A stretch of 64,000 nucleotides of DNA from Ectobius pallidus (lineage: Eukaryota; Arthropoda; Insecta; Blattodea; Ectobiidae), in the NCBI GenBank assembly GCA_964059195.1, contig CAXKWD010000010.1, positions 1,432,001 through 1,496,000 of the forward strand. The letters are read 5' to 3'. Under the pieces are notes generated by a model. It did no database searches and had not been told where the DNA came from. It saw only the letters and a program-made list of their open reading frames with translations. The position numbers and the translations under genes are program-made. This document shows positions 1 to 12,076 of this stretch, in pieces. Every line of letters starts with the position of its first letter. Position 1 is the first letter of the stretch.

Positions 1-325
1 GTGCAAAAATTCTGCTATACATTTGTTTAACAACTAGATTCTCTTACCTTTTTCTGATTAAAAGAAAACTATGTCTGAGGATTTGAAATTTTTCACACAC
101 GGCCCCCATCACTTAAAACGCCCATTGCCGTGCTCAGTAGCCTATTTCAATAACAATTATATCCTTTCCATCCCTATCTTTAATATTCATCGCCTACAGT
201 TACGTATCTGATTATACTGTAGGCTATAAAGGCATACATTTTGCTTGTGTTAGATTGGACATTAGAAATCCAATGAAAGGAGCAATGTTTTTACAACTAA
301 TGATGTAATTGACACATACTGATGA
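1..325. other. Unassigned AT-rich DNA
   Basis: No coding region, RNA gene or repeat boundary can be supported here. It ends at a TAA microsatellite. Confidence 0.5.
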
Positions 326-326
326 T

Positions 327-327
327 G

Positions 328-361
<34 letters not shown>
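327..361. repeat. (TAA)n microsatellite
   Basis: About a dozen uninterrupted ATA/TAA triplets. On the minus strand it reads as the A/T-rich tail of the retroelement 3' end that follows at 362, so it is probably the tail of that insertion. Confidence 0.85.
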
Positions 362-363
<2 letters not shown>

Positions 364-1000
364 TTTTATTTTGCCTGGCAGAGTTAAGGCCATAGGGCCT
401 TATCTTCCACTCAACCAGGATAAAGACAAAATACATTAAAAGGAATTTACAAAAAACAAATACAATAGATATCATACATAATACAAAATGTTAAAAATAA
501 AATAATAATACAATATTGAAGTACCTATATTAAAACATAAGACAAAAATGCGTCCAATAATATGCCGAGAAAACAAATGTTTAAGTTCTTGCTGCCGATG
601 CACATTAAGGGTGAGAAGAAAAAATTCCTTACTGCTATCGAATGGGAAAAGGTATTAAAAGTACAAAATGCCCGGCGTTTGAAAGGAATATTAATTTACT
701 TGCATGAAGAGCAGTTGTAGTTCTTTATGACACAATTATTGGAAGGTCCGATACTTGACAGCAAGTAGAAATGTATTCCATTTATTTATTTTACAGAGAA
801 GACTTTAAGACAGGAAGAAGCCAATAGCATACAAGAATTTGTTCGTATAGTTATAATCCAAATTTAACCATCTTGAAGCGTTAAAACTAGTAATAGAGCG
901 TAATCATCATGCTTTTTATGACAATTTGAAGGTGAAACCAGATAAACAGAGAAGTTGAGAAGTGTTAATCTGAAAGATTTCGTGATCTTGTTATTGACAA
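362..1000 (-). mobile_element. LINE/SINE 3'-end-like segment
   Basis: The segment beginning near 366 (GCCTGGCAGAGTTAAGGCCA and onwards) is the inverse of the sequence at 56310-56340, where it precedes an (AAAT)n tail. Two unlinked copies, each abutting a simple-repeat tail, suggest a shared retroposon 3' end. The rest, to about 1000, is probably its untranslated 3' region because no reading frame is open. The element-side limit near 1000 is a guess. Positions 708-775 recur at 1397-1464. Confidence 0.5.
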
Positions 1001-1396
1001 TACTTGGAGAGACTGTTTGAACACTGATTAAAAGTAATGATTAAATAGGCTAAATAAAGTGTATTTCACTATTAAGTTAATTCTTCATTAAATTGTTCTG
1101 TGGAATAAACATGTTTTAAAATCAGAGTTAAAATTTCATCGAACAATATCTCCTAAATGTCACTTTCGTGGATGGGAAAAAAACTCTATGTGGATAAAAA
1201 ATAATAATAAAAGAATGTTAACACTACTCAAGTAATACACAATTGCATCATAGAAGTTTTATAAATGCACGTGTCGGCTAATTACACATTTGAGTAAGAT
1301 TAAAATGTTGCAAAAATAACCTAAAATTCAATTAGCTCTGTTGAATAGTTTTTATCCCCCCTGTAAAATTTTGCTCTTTTCACCGGCAACGACGAT

Positions 1397-1464
1397 AGAG
1401 CAGTTATAGTTCTTTATGACCAAATTAGTTGAAGGTCCGATACTTGAGGACAAGTAGAATTGTA
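1397..1464 (+). repeat. Direct repeat of 708-775
   Basis: The block 'agcagttatagttctttatg' followed by 'gaaggtccgatacttga' closely repeats 708-775, about 690 bp upstream in the same orientation. It is probably a second fragment of the same retroelement 3' region or a local duplication. Confidence 0.6.
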
Positions 1465-1602
1465 TTTTATGGGGGTGGCGGAAATCTCTGTACAAAATGT
1501 GTCTGTGTCATAAATTAATACTACAGTTGGGCTATATGGAAAGATAAATGTTTATTGCTGCCTATGGTTACGGTTTAGGGCATTATAAGATTATAGATTG
1601 CA

Positions 1603-1655
1603 CATTTTGTAAAGATTCTGCCGTTTTGTAAAGGTTCTGCAGTTTTGTGAAGATT
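1603..1655 (+). repeat. 19-bp minisatellite, three units
   Basis: Three consecutive variants of a TTTTGTAAAGATTCTGC-like unit. Nothing else is recognisable between 1465 and 1884. Confidence 0.6.
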
Positions 1656-1884
1656 GTAAGTGCCGTTAGGTTTTGTTACTGTACAGTTTTAAACAGGTCA
1701 GTTGGAATCTCTCCTCTACGTGCTAATAATACTATTTCTTATTTCCATGGCCGTTCAATCTGAAAGTGTACAATAAAATATTCATTAATGTGAGTCTTCC
1801 TCCAAAACTGACTCTACTAATTCCGTTCTTTCTTTTTAATCTTATTCTTCTGGGAGAAATTTTAAAAATGGTTTTAAATGTAAT

Positions 1885-2155
1885 GTTAGCACAGCTGAAA
1901 TAAATAAATAAAATCAGGCAAACTGATGTAACAACGTGCCAGTATGTTTTTGTTTAATCAGTTATGATTGCAATTATGATATACGAAATAAAAGAAAGTC
2001 AAATTGGCCGGTTTCGGGATTTGAACCACGGAACTCCACAGTGTGAGGCCAAGACGTTACCATCTCGGCCACCCGGGTCAGTTTAATAATCTAGTTGGAT
2101 AAGCGCATGTAAAGCAATAGTGTTATTTGTCATAGCTAACTGTATTTTAATTTCC
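1885..2155 (-). mobile_element. SINE-like repeat with tRNA-like core
   Basis: On the minus strand this is a diverged copy of 33505-33895, in opposite orientation. The core has a tRNA-like A-box region (GTGGCCGAGATGG) and a B box GGTTCAAATCC (complement at about 2016-2026), the two internal RNA polymerase III promoter elements. Related sequence extends about 80 bp upstream and over 100 bp downstream of the tRNA-like part, so it is a dispersed repeat and not a tRNA gene. The tRNA-like acceptor stem does not close properly. Confidence 0.7.
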
Positions 2156-2245
2156 AACGCCTCATAAGATCACCGAAAAACAAAAGTCTATGTTGTCATG
2201 ATAACTGATTTGCATTTCATAAATTCTTTCGAATACGTATATTAC

Positions 2246-3055
2246 CATAAAATAGGCACTGAATTGAGCATTTCTCCGAAACAGATCAACCGATTTTATC
2301 CAATATCAATAGACGTCTTCCCATGGATATTATAAATGTGTATATCAAGTTTCATAAAAATCCGGTAAAGCGTATTTGAGTTACCGCGTCTTTAAAGTAG
2401 ATACTAAATTGGGGTTTACTCCGGTACCGGTCTACCGATTTGGTCCAATATCAGTAGACCTCTTCCCATGTACATTTTAAATGGGTATAAAAAGTTACAG
2501 GAAAATCCAGTAAAGCATATTTGAGTTATCGCGAATTTTTATATAGTAACATAAAAGGCACTAAATTAGGGATTATTCCGCTACTGGCCAACCGATTTGG
2601 TTGAATATCAATAGACATTTTCCCATGGACATTATAAATGCGTATACGAAGTTTCTTAAAAATCCGATAAAGCGTATTTGAGTTATTGCGCCTTTAAAAG
2701 AGACACTAAATTGACTTTTACTCCAGTACCGGTCAATAGATTAGGTTCAAATTCAATAGGGTACTTCTCATGGACGTCATAAATGTGTAGGCCTATACCC
2801 AGTTTCATGGAAATCCGATAGACCGTATTTGAGTTATGGCGGCTCTCTAATATAATCTATTAAAATAGGCACTAAATTGGGCATTAACCCGGTACCGGTG
2901 AACCGATTTGGTTCAGTATCAATAGGGTTCTTCCCATTGACATTATAAATGTGTTTTCCAAGTTTCATGAAAATCCGAAAAAGCGTATTTGAGTTATAGC
3001 GCGTACAGACACACGGACGGACGGATTGACGGACGGATGGACAGACGGACAGACA
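2246..3055 (+). repeat. Tandem array, ~150-bp unit in ~305-bp dimers
   Basis: Five consecutive units share blocks such as 'ggcactaaatt', 'accgattt', 'caatatcaatag', 'cttcccatg', 'agtttcat' and 'aagcgtatttgagttat'. Landmarks fall near 2259, 2403, 2560, 2704 and 2871. Units 1, 3 and 5 resemble each other more than units 2 and 4, giving a dimeric higher-order period. The array ends in a degenerate GGAC/GGAT/AGAC tract at 3011-3055. It is a diverged satellite, possibly part of a transposon 3' region. Confidence 0.8.
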
Positions 3056-3570
3056 TTTTTTCGTACCACTCACAATCTCATAAAGTACCATACTGGCACT
3101 TAATAAACAAAGTCCAGTAGAATAAAATAATAGTGCAAAATGCAAAAAGTTGAAGTTTAAATCTAAGGGTTTTAACTTCTCTCCTCGTTTTAATTCAAGA
3201 ACTTTGGAATTTAAGTCACGTATAAAACTGTCCTCTGTAAAGTGGACAGAACAAATTCTGCTCGAAATCTGGATTAAATTTGTTTTTCCTCCGACTATCA
3301 ACAATCCGTTGTTTTCAAATTTTCTCATCTTTCGGTATGCAGAAGTATGAATTATCCGCACCTTTCTCTTTAACATGCATTTCGGCAAATAATCACTGCA
3401 CACCTTAATCCAGGGATTTTTACGCTTTTAATACATAACATAAATGAAAAAGTAAACAATCGTCACATCACAAAATACGAACGAATACCTAATACTTGTG
3501 AAACATAGTCACCCCACTATCTTGACTAGTAAGAACTAAGAAGTATTATTTATGTACTGAGATATAAGGC
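3056..3570. other. Unassigned
   Basis: No supported feature. Short open frames on both strands lack recognisable motifs. Confidence 0.4.
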
Positions 3571-3601
3571 AGCATTTTGTAACCTTAACTTACTGTTATG
3601 C

Positions 3602-4050
3602 ATGTATCACAGCTTCTTTGTAAGCAATACAGTTTTGAGTGCTTCATCAATAGAAACTACAAACGAAATATTCACATTACAGAAAAAAGCGGTACGAATT
3701 ATGACACAAAAGAAAAACAGAGACACGGTTAGGCCAGTTTTTAAGAAATTAAAAATACTTACATTGCCCAGCTTGATCATCTTTCGATTACCTGTAGTAC
3801 TGCACATCAAAACAGATAATCAGCAACAAAATATTGATATTCATAGTCACAATACAAGAAACCAAAATGATTACAGATTAACGGAGAACAAATTAGCTGT
3901 TTTTGAAGAGAGTCCAAATTATAAAGGGATAAAAGTATAGGCCTACAATAAACTTACAGTAGATATAAAAGCAATTAAAAGAATTATGAAAAAAAAAAAT
4001 TTATAGAACGAACATACTCTGTTGATGAGTTCCTTAACCAACAGTAAATA
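3602..4050 (+). pseudogene. LINE reverse transcriptase C-terminal fragment
   Basis: A 112-residue open frame (3602-3940) has the typical post-RT tail of insect APE-type LINEs: 'LQKKAVRIM', then 'KKLKILTLPSLIIF', then 'HNTRN', then 'ESPNYKGIKV'. Related sequence continues in another frame to about 4050 ('VDEFLN'), so at least one frameshift has occurred. The RT catalytic region is absent, so this is a 5'-truncated dead copy. The clade (jockey or CR1-like) is inferred from family knowledge. Confidence 0.75.
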
Positions 4051-4055
4051 GAACA

Positions 4056-5235
4056 CAAGACTGTAATGTAAATTGCAATACAGTATAAAATATATTTTAC
4101 TACCACTATATCTCAATATAAACTTATATCTTATATTATTACTGACGGATATACTGTAAGCTATTTTTGCACTGTTTTCAAGAAATGAAAGTTGTATGAA
4201 CTACTGAATATTGCTAAATTTAAGTAATTTGTTAACTCTGTTTTTAGTAGTGAAACATAGTCACTTTGTAAATATGACTACATTTAAGTTTCTATAAATG
4301 TGGATCTTAGTATGTAAATTAAATGACGTGTCCAGTATTAGTCTTGTATTGATCTTACGGACGAAATAATTCCCCGCACCGCCGAACTTCTGGATGAGAC
4401 AACCCTCTTATTTTAAGAACCTTGAGGGCAGCCGCACTCTTTGTCTAAAGGGGGTCGGCGGCGGCTTGACGTTTGTTGGGAGTATTACACGAGTTTCAAC
4501 AAAACAAAACTTATGTGACAAAACTTCACTAAAGAATTTTTGTATAGCAAATGCAGTTATTTGCTTTTCAACCCTGAAGGCGACTAGGCGAGGTCCCAAA
4601 ATTTCCAAAATGAGTGACGAGGACTCAGTGGATTTTTCGCCAGATGGGAGTGACAGTTTTGTACCATCTGATCAAAGTAATGAAAGTTGTGAGAGTGTTG
4701 TAGCGGAGTAGTATCCAAACAGAAATTTACAAAAACGAAAAAAATCGAAACTGTCGGGAGAGAAGTCAAACAGTAAATTTATTGAATCTTTTCAAGACAG
4801 TTGGTGGAAGTTCCCTGTGCAAATTGTGCGACAGATCAAAGAAGAAGAAAGTCGAAATAAAAATGAAATACTTCAGGTCTGAAGAAGCATCTGTACTCAA
4901 GAAAAATATCAATAATAGGTCTGGTTTGGAAGAGAGCAGTAGAGCAGAACTCAGCGGCTATGAACGGTATTCATATCCGTCATATAATAGGTGCTCACTA
5001 TGTAAGGACACTATCAACATCATATACCTATACTTAAAAAAATACAAAAAGTGATGCAGGCCATAAACAAGAAAAAGTAACTGATGGATAAATTTAGGAG
5101 GGTACTTAAAGTTGAATAGCTTTTAATTGTTTTGTTACTGTTTACACAATCAAAGCAACTAAAAGCAATTAGCTTTCGTTATTTTCGCAAGCAATAACAC
5201 ACATGTAATCGGTGTAACTTTAAATCATGTAAACG
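4056..5235 (+). other. Mostly unassigned; possible small broken ORF at 4610
   Basis: An ATG at 4610 opens an acidic, Ser/Asp-rich 33-residue peptide ('MSDEDSVDFSPDGSDSF') that stops at 4711. The same frame continues after the stop with a basic Lys/Arg stretch. An acidic then basic N-terminus is common at the start of insect transposase-like ORFs, but no catalytic motif follows. A further 90-residue frame at 4782-5054 holds two Cys-X2-Cys-like clusters but is unrecognised. I assign no function. Confidence 0.3.
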
Positions 5236-5274
5236 CTATCGATCACAGTAAGATGCGTAAAAGAAAACTGCAAG

Positions 5275-5455
5275 ACTCTTGCAACAAGACCAAGACCGAG
5301 TATGCAAGACCAAGACCAAGACCAAGACTACTGATGCAAGACCTAGTCCAAGACCAAGACCAGGGTTACCTATGCAATACCGAGACCAAGACTGAGAGTG
5401 CAAGATCAAGACCAAGACCAAGACCACCTTAGTCTTGGTCTTGGTCTTGCATTTG
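5275..5455 (+). repeat. AAGACC hexamer minisatellite with terminal hairpin
   Basis: Imperfect CAAGAC/CAAGACC units are punctuated by short spacers ('tatg', 'tgatg', 'agagtg'). The last units (5407-5424) are followed after 7 bp by their exact 18-bp inverse complement (5432-5449), forming a near-perfect hairpin. The minus-strand frame encodes a Leu-Val repeat that is only a by-product of the hexamer. Confidence 0.85.
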
Positions 5456-5518
5456 CTCATCACTAGTCCTAGTAGGTCATGTGTTATTGAAAAAATTTGC
5501 TCCTTATCATTATTGTTG

Positions 5519-6780
5519 TTATTGCTTTTCTTCCTTTCGATTAGGCCAGCTTAGGATTACGTGAAACAGTTGTCTTCTTGTCTTCCCAAAACTTCTTGTC
5601 TTCCCAAAACTTCTTAATTCTTTCGCGATGTTGCTGTTTCCGATCTTCCGTCTCGTCCATTTACTTCCCGTTTTCTTCTTGGGTTTCTCTGGAAATTCGC
5701 CATCAAATATTGCTTTCCCAAACTTTTCTACGTTTGCAATATCCTCCTTTTTGATAATGAATAATTTCAAATCTTCTTCAACTTCCTTGAAAAATGCTGG
5801 TTTAGTTTTTTTACTTACATTTCTTTGGTAAGTCTGTCTCTTTCCATTCTGAAAATGTGAACATAGAATCTTAATCTTCTTTTCCTGAAAGTATAGCCTA
5901 TTTTTTCTGTTTGTTTGTATAACTCCTTTTCTGGTCTCAGTTTGTATATGTTATTCTCCCAAATTAGTCCCATAATTTTAATTAAGATTCTCTTCTCTGT
6001 TTTGCTTATTCTTCTATCTGAGAAGGTGTTTATACACTCTGTTGTGTACAGAGCTTCTGGTAAGATCACAGTTTTATAATGAATCAATTTAGCATTTTTG
6101 GATAATGCTTTTTTGTTATATATATTTATTGTTGCATGGTATTCCTTTTCCATTTTGTAAACTCGTGCTTTCATGGCCTCCTTTTCTATCGCTGTTGCCG
6201 TTAATACTTCACCAAGGTATTTGAACTTATTAACCCTCTTGATTATTTTATTTTGAAATATTGTAATTTCTGCAGGTGTATTTCTTATACTGGTGATCTA
6301 TTTTGTTTTTTCATAAGATACTTGTAACCCAATTTTTGCAGCACTTTTTTCAAGTTCTTCTAGTTTGGTCTTTCCTTCTTCCGGATTTTTAGCAAGTCTC
6401 ACTAGATCATCAGCAAAGGCTAAGTGATTTGTTACAATTCGTTTCTTTGATGGTCCCATTACAACTGAATTATAGATTCCTTTCTCTTCCGATATTCTGA
6501 CCCATTCCCTCACAACTTTTTTCTAGCGCACAATTGAGTACTATTGAGGAGAGTCTGTCTCTCTGTCTCACTCCAGTTCTAATTTCAAATTCTTCTGACA
6601 TTTTTCCTAAGAGTCTGACTTTTGAGAAGGTGTCCGTCAACGTTTCTCTAACAATGTTAATAGTTTTGGTGTCTACGTTGAATCCATTTAATATTTGAAA
6701 AAGAGACTCTTTATGAATTTAATCGTAGGCTTCTTTGAAGTCTACAAACATTGCTACTATATCTTGTTTTTTATCATTAA
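5519..6780 (-). pseudogene. Decayed LINE reverse transcriptase
   Basis: Reading leftwards from about 6770, translated pieces show successive RT motifs: 'VDFKEAYD' followed by a stop (motif A, near 6735), 'GVRQRDRLSS' (motif B, normally QGD; near 6560), then 'LAFADDLVRLAKN' (motif C with the FADD catalytic pair, near 6410). The tail follows: 'ALYTTECI', 'RRLRFYVHIFRMERDRLTKEM' (5815-6174) and 'KKKTGSKWTRR' (5519-5770). Several stops and frameshifts separate the pieces. The order and tail fit an APE-type LINE common in arthropods. The endonuclease domain is missing. Confidence 0.85.
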
Positions 6781-8287
6781 TAGGTTATTTGGAACTCTCC
6801 ATAACCTCTGAATTTCAGTGTTTTATTAACAATAATTCCAAAGACACGCCATTATCTTACTTAAATTTATACTAAAACAAATGTGGTGAAGTGTTTAGAG
6901 ATAAATTAATATTTTAATTACCTAACATAACACATACCTTACTCATGTGGTACATAACATATTCATAGTTGCAAAGGAAGCATGGTTTTTAGAAGTAACA
7001 AGAACTAATAGATATAAGAGGCTTTGGGCTTCATACTGATGAAAGACCATTATTATAACATGAAGCATGCATATCAACTTTTATATTTGAAAGAATGATA
7101 TCTTGAACTGCGTATTTTAAGTTGTAAAGCAAGTTAGCATGTCTTGTATGGGCAGTACTGATACAGTTGTCTTAGTTACAATAGTCTGTTATCTCTTTAC
7201 CAGTTTTCTCATTTCGTATGGTTAAATTTAAAATTCTGATGAGCTGGTAAAAGCTGGGATTGTGCTCCTTTTTATTTGTCTAAGTTATATTTTATGGTTT
7301 GAACCTATAGCAATTTTCTTTGAACTTTTTTTTTACGATCCCAGCAGATTCTAGTGTTAAAAGAAGAGAGGAAGGTATCGCGAATAGATTCACTCACAGA
7401 AATGAATGGTTGTAACTGCTGTCAGCGTAGTCCTTAAAACTTTTCACATATAAACAGTTTTATTAGAATTTCCGGTTCATGGTCATTTATAACTTTTATA
7501 TGCAACATCTCTCGGTGTAGGCTACATGACTCTTGGCAGCAATATTTATATCCTATTATGCAGAAAGAAATTCGAATGGTAACTCTGAAATAATCATGGC
7601 ACTTAGTCCTTTACTCTTTTGTTCTGAAGTATTTTGAGAATTAAATAGAAAAGGTTTTTGAAATTCTGACTAGTTTAATGATAAACAACGTATGCAGGAG
7701 GGATGAGTTGGTTCCCATTTAACTTTATAGAAAGTCAAAATTAGAAATGATATTTAATTATAGACAGCCATTCTCTTCCTCCTCCTTCTCATTCTCTTTT
7801 TTCTCCTCCTCTTCCTCTTCTTCCTTCTCTCTTCTCGTCCTCCTCCTTTTATTCTCAAGTTACCCTCATTCTTATGGTTAAATTTTCCAGCAGTAGCATC
7901 GATATCATTCTTATAGGCCTACTACTATTGAGATGTTATAGGAAAAAATAATTTTAGGCTATAGCTCAAATTAATACTATCATGGAACCCCAGAAGTAGT
8001 TTTGGTTCGGCTAGAGAATCTTTGGCCACCTGCGCGACATTGTGGTTAGCAGGCCCGTGGTACCTTCTCGAATTTTTCTGAGGTGGGAAGGACTAGAACT
8101 ATGCTTATTATAATATTAATATGTTTATATATATATGTATATATATATATATTTAAGGTGGTTCTCTCATCACAGCATGATGCGTCCTTAGGTTGCGGAT
8201 AGAAGATACGGCCTCCAGATTTGAAGGGTAGCTGCGAACATATTGAATAAACAGTCGCGGAAAGACGACGTGAATCGTAGTAGCTAT
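6781..8287. other. Unassigned; polypyrimidine tract at 7770-7852
   Basis: No coding region is supported. A C/T-only tract of about 80 bp dominated by CTT/CTC units lies at 7770-7852, and an (AT)n run at 8129-8152. Confidence 0.5.
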
Positions 8288-8380
8288 AGATTTAGAACAT
8301 GGAATGTTAGGAACTTGTATAGGCCTGGGGAATTTAAAAAGGTAACTAGAGAATTAGAGAAATACAGGCTAAATGTGGCA
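8288..8380 (+). pseudogene. LINE APE endonuclease N-terminal fragment
   Basis: In frame from 8288 the sequence encodes 'RFRTWNVRNLYRPG' followed by 'LEKYRLNVA'. This is the conserved start of the apurinic-endonuclease-like domain of many arthropod LINEs, whose usual form is GTWNVRSLY...LEKYRLDI. The match stops at 8380, where a usual catalytic 'QE' would follow, so this is a tiny fragment. Confidence 0.7.
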
Positions 8381-8800
8381 AACGGCGTTAATGTGAAACA
8401 GCACATTTTCAAGATTTAAGGGCTAGTAGGAGGTTAAGCACAAGGGGAGAAAGTAGGGACTTTTGTAAGATAATGTGTTTTGCTGTGATATAGCACATGT
8501 ACAAAATTCATGTTCTTCCAAATTCGTTTGGACAAAAAGACTTTCTTAAATGGAGTGAATTAGAAAAATTATTTTCCATGATTAGCTATTGAGTGGGCTA
8601 AATTTACTCACTTATTTGTTATAACAAAATTTCAGTAGGCCTAAGTACTAGCCGGCAACGATATGAGTGCGCTTGGAGGAGGGCGCCTCTGTTGTGTTGT
8701 CAATAAGGTAATGTCATTAAGGTTGTCTAGTTGTTCTTCCTGCCTCACGCATTCATATCCTAGTAGGCCTATACGTTGTAAGATACAAACTGTCGTATAT
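8381..8800. other. Unassigned
   Basis: No feature beyond two TAGGCCTA palindromes (8636, 8764). The 61-residue frame at 8663-8848 crosses the boundary of the next element and is not credible. Confidence 0.4.
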
Positions 8801-10324
8801 CAGGGGTGCCCACGGGGGGGGGGGTTAAGACGCAGACTGCGTCATTGAAATTTCTGGGGGGGGGGGTCAAAATATTATCGTTTTATGAATTTTCTGGGGG
8901 GTTGAAAATTGTTGCAAAATTAGCGTTTTATATGTGAAAAAAAAAAGGTCAAGTTTTATTACTTGCAGAATCTTCAAGATAAAGATGAAGAATTTCGACA
9001 GCCATGGGAGCCCATACCTAGGGGCGGGGAGGGGGGCGCAAGGAAAAAATGTATATTAATAATTATTATAGTCAGGTGTTTTTCTTTTAAGGCAATTATT
9101 TGAAAGTCAGTTAAGACATAAAAAGTTTGCAGAAGTTTTACCAAATCTACAACATGGAAGCAGAATCCACAGTGGATTAGTCAAAACCTAAAATTCTATA
9201 TTTGTATTTTTTAAAATTATTTAATTAAACAAGATTTGTTGGTGTGTCAAATATGATGTAGCAGTTATTTTCTTTTCATAACATAATGAGTAGGCCTATT
9301 ATGTCCACTGTTCCATGTGTTATTCAACTTTTCTTATAAATAGTAATAAGTATTATAACTTCGGTAACAATTTATTGTTTAAGTTGCCATGTCTTAGAGT
9401 ATAGTAAACAAATGTGCTAACTAGTTTTTTCAGTGCTAAAAGAGCGTAAAATTTGATTTTCATTAGTTCAACATTTAAAAATTTCCCGGGGGTGGACACC
9501 CGACTTAGGCAACATTTTCTTGTTTACATTAGCATGTCTTAGAGTATGGTAAACAAATTTCGTAACTAGTTGCTAAAATAGCGTAATATGTGATTTTCAT
9601 TACTTCAATATTTAAAAAATTTCCGGGGGTGGACCCCCCACTTGGGTCATGATTTCTTATTTACATTGACATGTCTTAGAGTATGGTAAACAAATTTCCT
9701 AACTAGTTTTTCAGTGCTAAAATAGAGTAAAATGTGATTTTCATTAGTTCAATATTGAAAAATTTCCCGGGGGTGGACACCCGACTTAGGTAACAATTTC
9801 TTGTTTACATTGGCATGTCTTAGATTATGGTAAACAAATTTCCTAACTAGTTTTTGAGTGCTAAAATAGCGTAAAATGTAATTTTCATTAGTTCAATATT
9901 TAAAAATTTTCCGGGGGTGGACCCCCATTTAGGTAATGATTTCTTATTTACATTGGCATGTCTTAGAGTATGGTAAACAAATTTCCTAACTAGTTTTTCT
10001 GTGCTAAAATAGCGTAAAATGTGATTTTCATTAGTTCAATATTTAAAAATTTTCTGGGGATGGACCCCGACCCCCTTTTTGGGGGGTATTCAAGCCCCCC
10101 GTCACTTTCGACCCTCCCCGAAATTATTTTCTGACTACGTCATTGTTGCACTTATTATGTTTTTAATATAATGTTACAAAGAGGCCCAAGAAGTTAAAGC
10201 GACAAAAAATAAATTCATTAAAAATATCATATGGTCGCCCTTGTCGACAGCCAATATGTTGGGGGGGGGTGAGCAATGTAGTTTGGGGGGTGAGTCATGA
10301 AGCTTGGAGGGGTGGGCACCCCTG
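8801..10324. mobile_element. Non-autonomous hAT-like element
   Basis: The left end CAGGGGTGCCCAC and right end GTGGGCACCCCTG are perfect 13-bp inverted termini of the hAT 'CAGGGG' type. Flanks are 'cgtatat' on the left and 'cgtacat' on the right, 6 of 7 matching, plausibly an eroded target duplication (hAT elements make 8 bp). The interior has no transposase frame. It holds G-runs of 9-10 (8813-8822, 8856-8866, 10260-10269) and the 142-bp array below. Confidence 0.65.
9360..10075 (+). repeat. ~142-bp tandem array, five units
   Basis: The landmark GTCTTAGA recurs at 9391, 9536, 9673, 9817 and 9960, periods of 145, 137, 144 and 143 bp. Each unit also carries 'tttccgggggtggac', 'gtaaacaaatt', 'taactagtt' and 'gattttcatta'. 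The array sits wholly inside the hAT-like element. Confidence 0.9.
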
Positions 10325-10636
10325 CGTACATGTTACGTAATGAGCAGCAGAAGTTGTTTATACGAGAGTAAGTCAATAAATATTCGTACTCTCTTTTTTT
10401 AAATTTATTGCAACAACAATACAAAACTTTCAATTACTTAATTTTTTAACATAGTCCATTTGCTTCTCAATACGGCTCGATCCATCACTGCATAAGCTTC
10501 CAGATGCCTTCAGAAGTATTATTACTGTTTTATTTGGCTTATCTTTCTACTGTGGTTTGTTTTTCCCTGATTGTTTAATTGAAAAGGTATTCTTTGTGTT
10601 TTGCAATCTGTAGTGACAGAAAGAAATTAAAATAAA
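10325..10636. other. Unassigned
   Basis: No supported feature between the hAT-like right end and the TAA-flanked LINE. Confidence 0.4.
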
Positions 10637-10703
<67 letters not shown>

Positions 10704-12076
10704 TTTATTGATTTTTTATTTTATTTTTTTTTTAATTTTTTTACTGAGTAGCAAGCCACGCTTCCTTCAATTCTTGGTCTGTGGTGAACCATGGCTAATT
10801 TGGATATGGTTTGCCACTTCATCGAGAATCAATCTTCGGTTTGCCTGAATCTTACGAATCTTACGGGACTATACCGGTAGCTGATATTACCACTGAAATC
10901 ACATGCACTGATGTCTGCCTCCACTTATCTTTTATTTCATCAGCCAGTTCTTCGTATTTATCCACCTTTTCAATCCAAACGGCATGCATATTGTGTGTAT
11001 TGGGTATTGATACATCTATCAAATAAGTACTATTATGGATTTATGTACCAATATTATGTCTGGTCGGTTGCAGCTTATTTTTAGTTAGGATACTGCGGTT
11101 CCAATATATTTTAATGCTGTCGTTTTCTATGATACTAGGAGGACTGTAAGCATAATATGGGCTACAGTCCTCAAATAGCTTATGCTGTTGAGCTAACTTC
11201 TGATAAATTATTTTGGCAACGTCATCATGTCTCTTCAGATATTCTATAGGCGCTAGATTTTTGCATCCAGATGTGATATGACCTATTGTCTCTTTTTGTT
11301 CTCCACAATTTCTGCACTGATCTTCAATACCCTGCTCATTTAAAATGTATTTCCTATAATTCCTCGTTGCAATCACGTGTTTTTGTTTTGCCATTAGGAA
11401 ACCTTCTATTTCCACACACAAAGCTGCATGAGTCAATCAGCTGTTTGACGCTTGTATGTCAACATAATCTTGGTTAAGATCATTTGCATGCTTACCATGT
11501 AGTTGCTTCCTCATCCTTTGTATCATTTGGGAATCAAGTGCTTCTGATTTTTATTTTGTAGCTGGCTGCAATGTGTCTATTGGGTTTAATGGTGTATATC
11601 CTGCATCCGCTTGTGCTACTACTTGGTGTAATAATGAATTATTATAGTGGAAGTACTGCCGCAGGTCCCACAGTTGCTTTTCGTGCAATAATCCAATGTC
11701 AATGAGACCCCTGCCTCCTTTCTCCCGTGGGATCGTTAGTCTTTCAACAGCTGACTTTGAATGGTGAGCACCGAACTTGGTGAGAGTCCTCCGTGTCTTT
11801 ATTTGAATATCATCCAGATCTGTTTTCGACCACTTGATGATACCAAAGGTGTAGGTTAGCACTGGGACAGCATATGTGTTTATGGCTATAAAAGTGATTT
11901 TTGCATTTAATTTTGACCTTAAAATTTGACAGATTCTGCACAAGTACACTGATATGACTTGCTGCTTGACAGTTTTGTGCATTATTCGCCTTCCCTGTAG
12001 GAAACCCAAGTACTTATACGCATCCATTTCACTCATTGGTTCTACTATATTCCCATCACTCATTTCATACTATTTC

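Noticed and set aside
5236..5463. Leu-Val repeat protein
   Set aside because: It is the translation of a hexamer minisatellite.
7005..7040. Helitron 5' end ('ataagaggctttg')
   Set aside because: It resembles part of the 26785 start but lacks TCTCTATA and the CTGACTGAC motif.
9360..10075. CRISPR array
   Set aside because: Units are 142-bp tandem repeats without unique spacers, in an animal genome.
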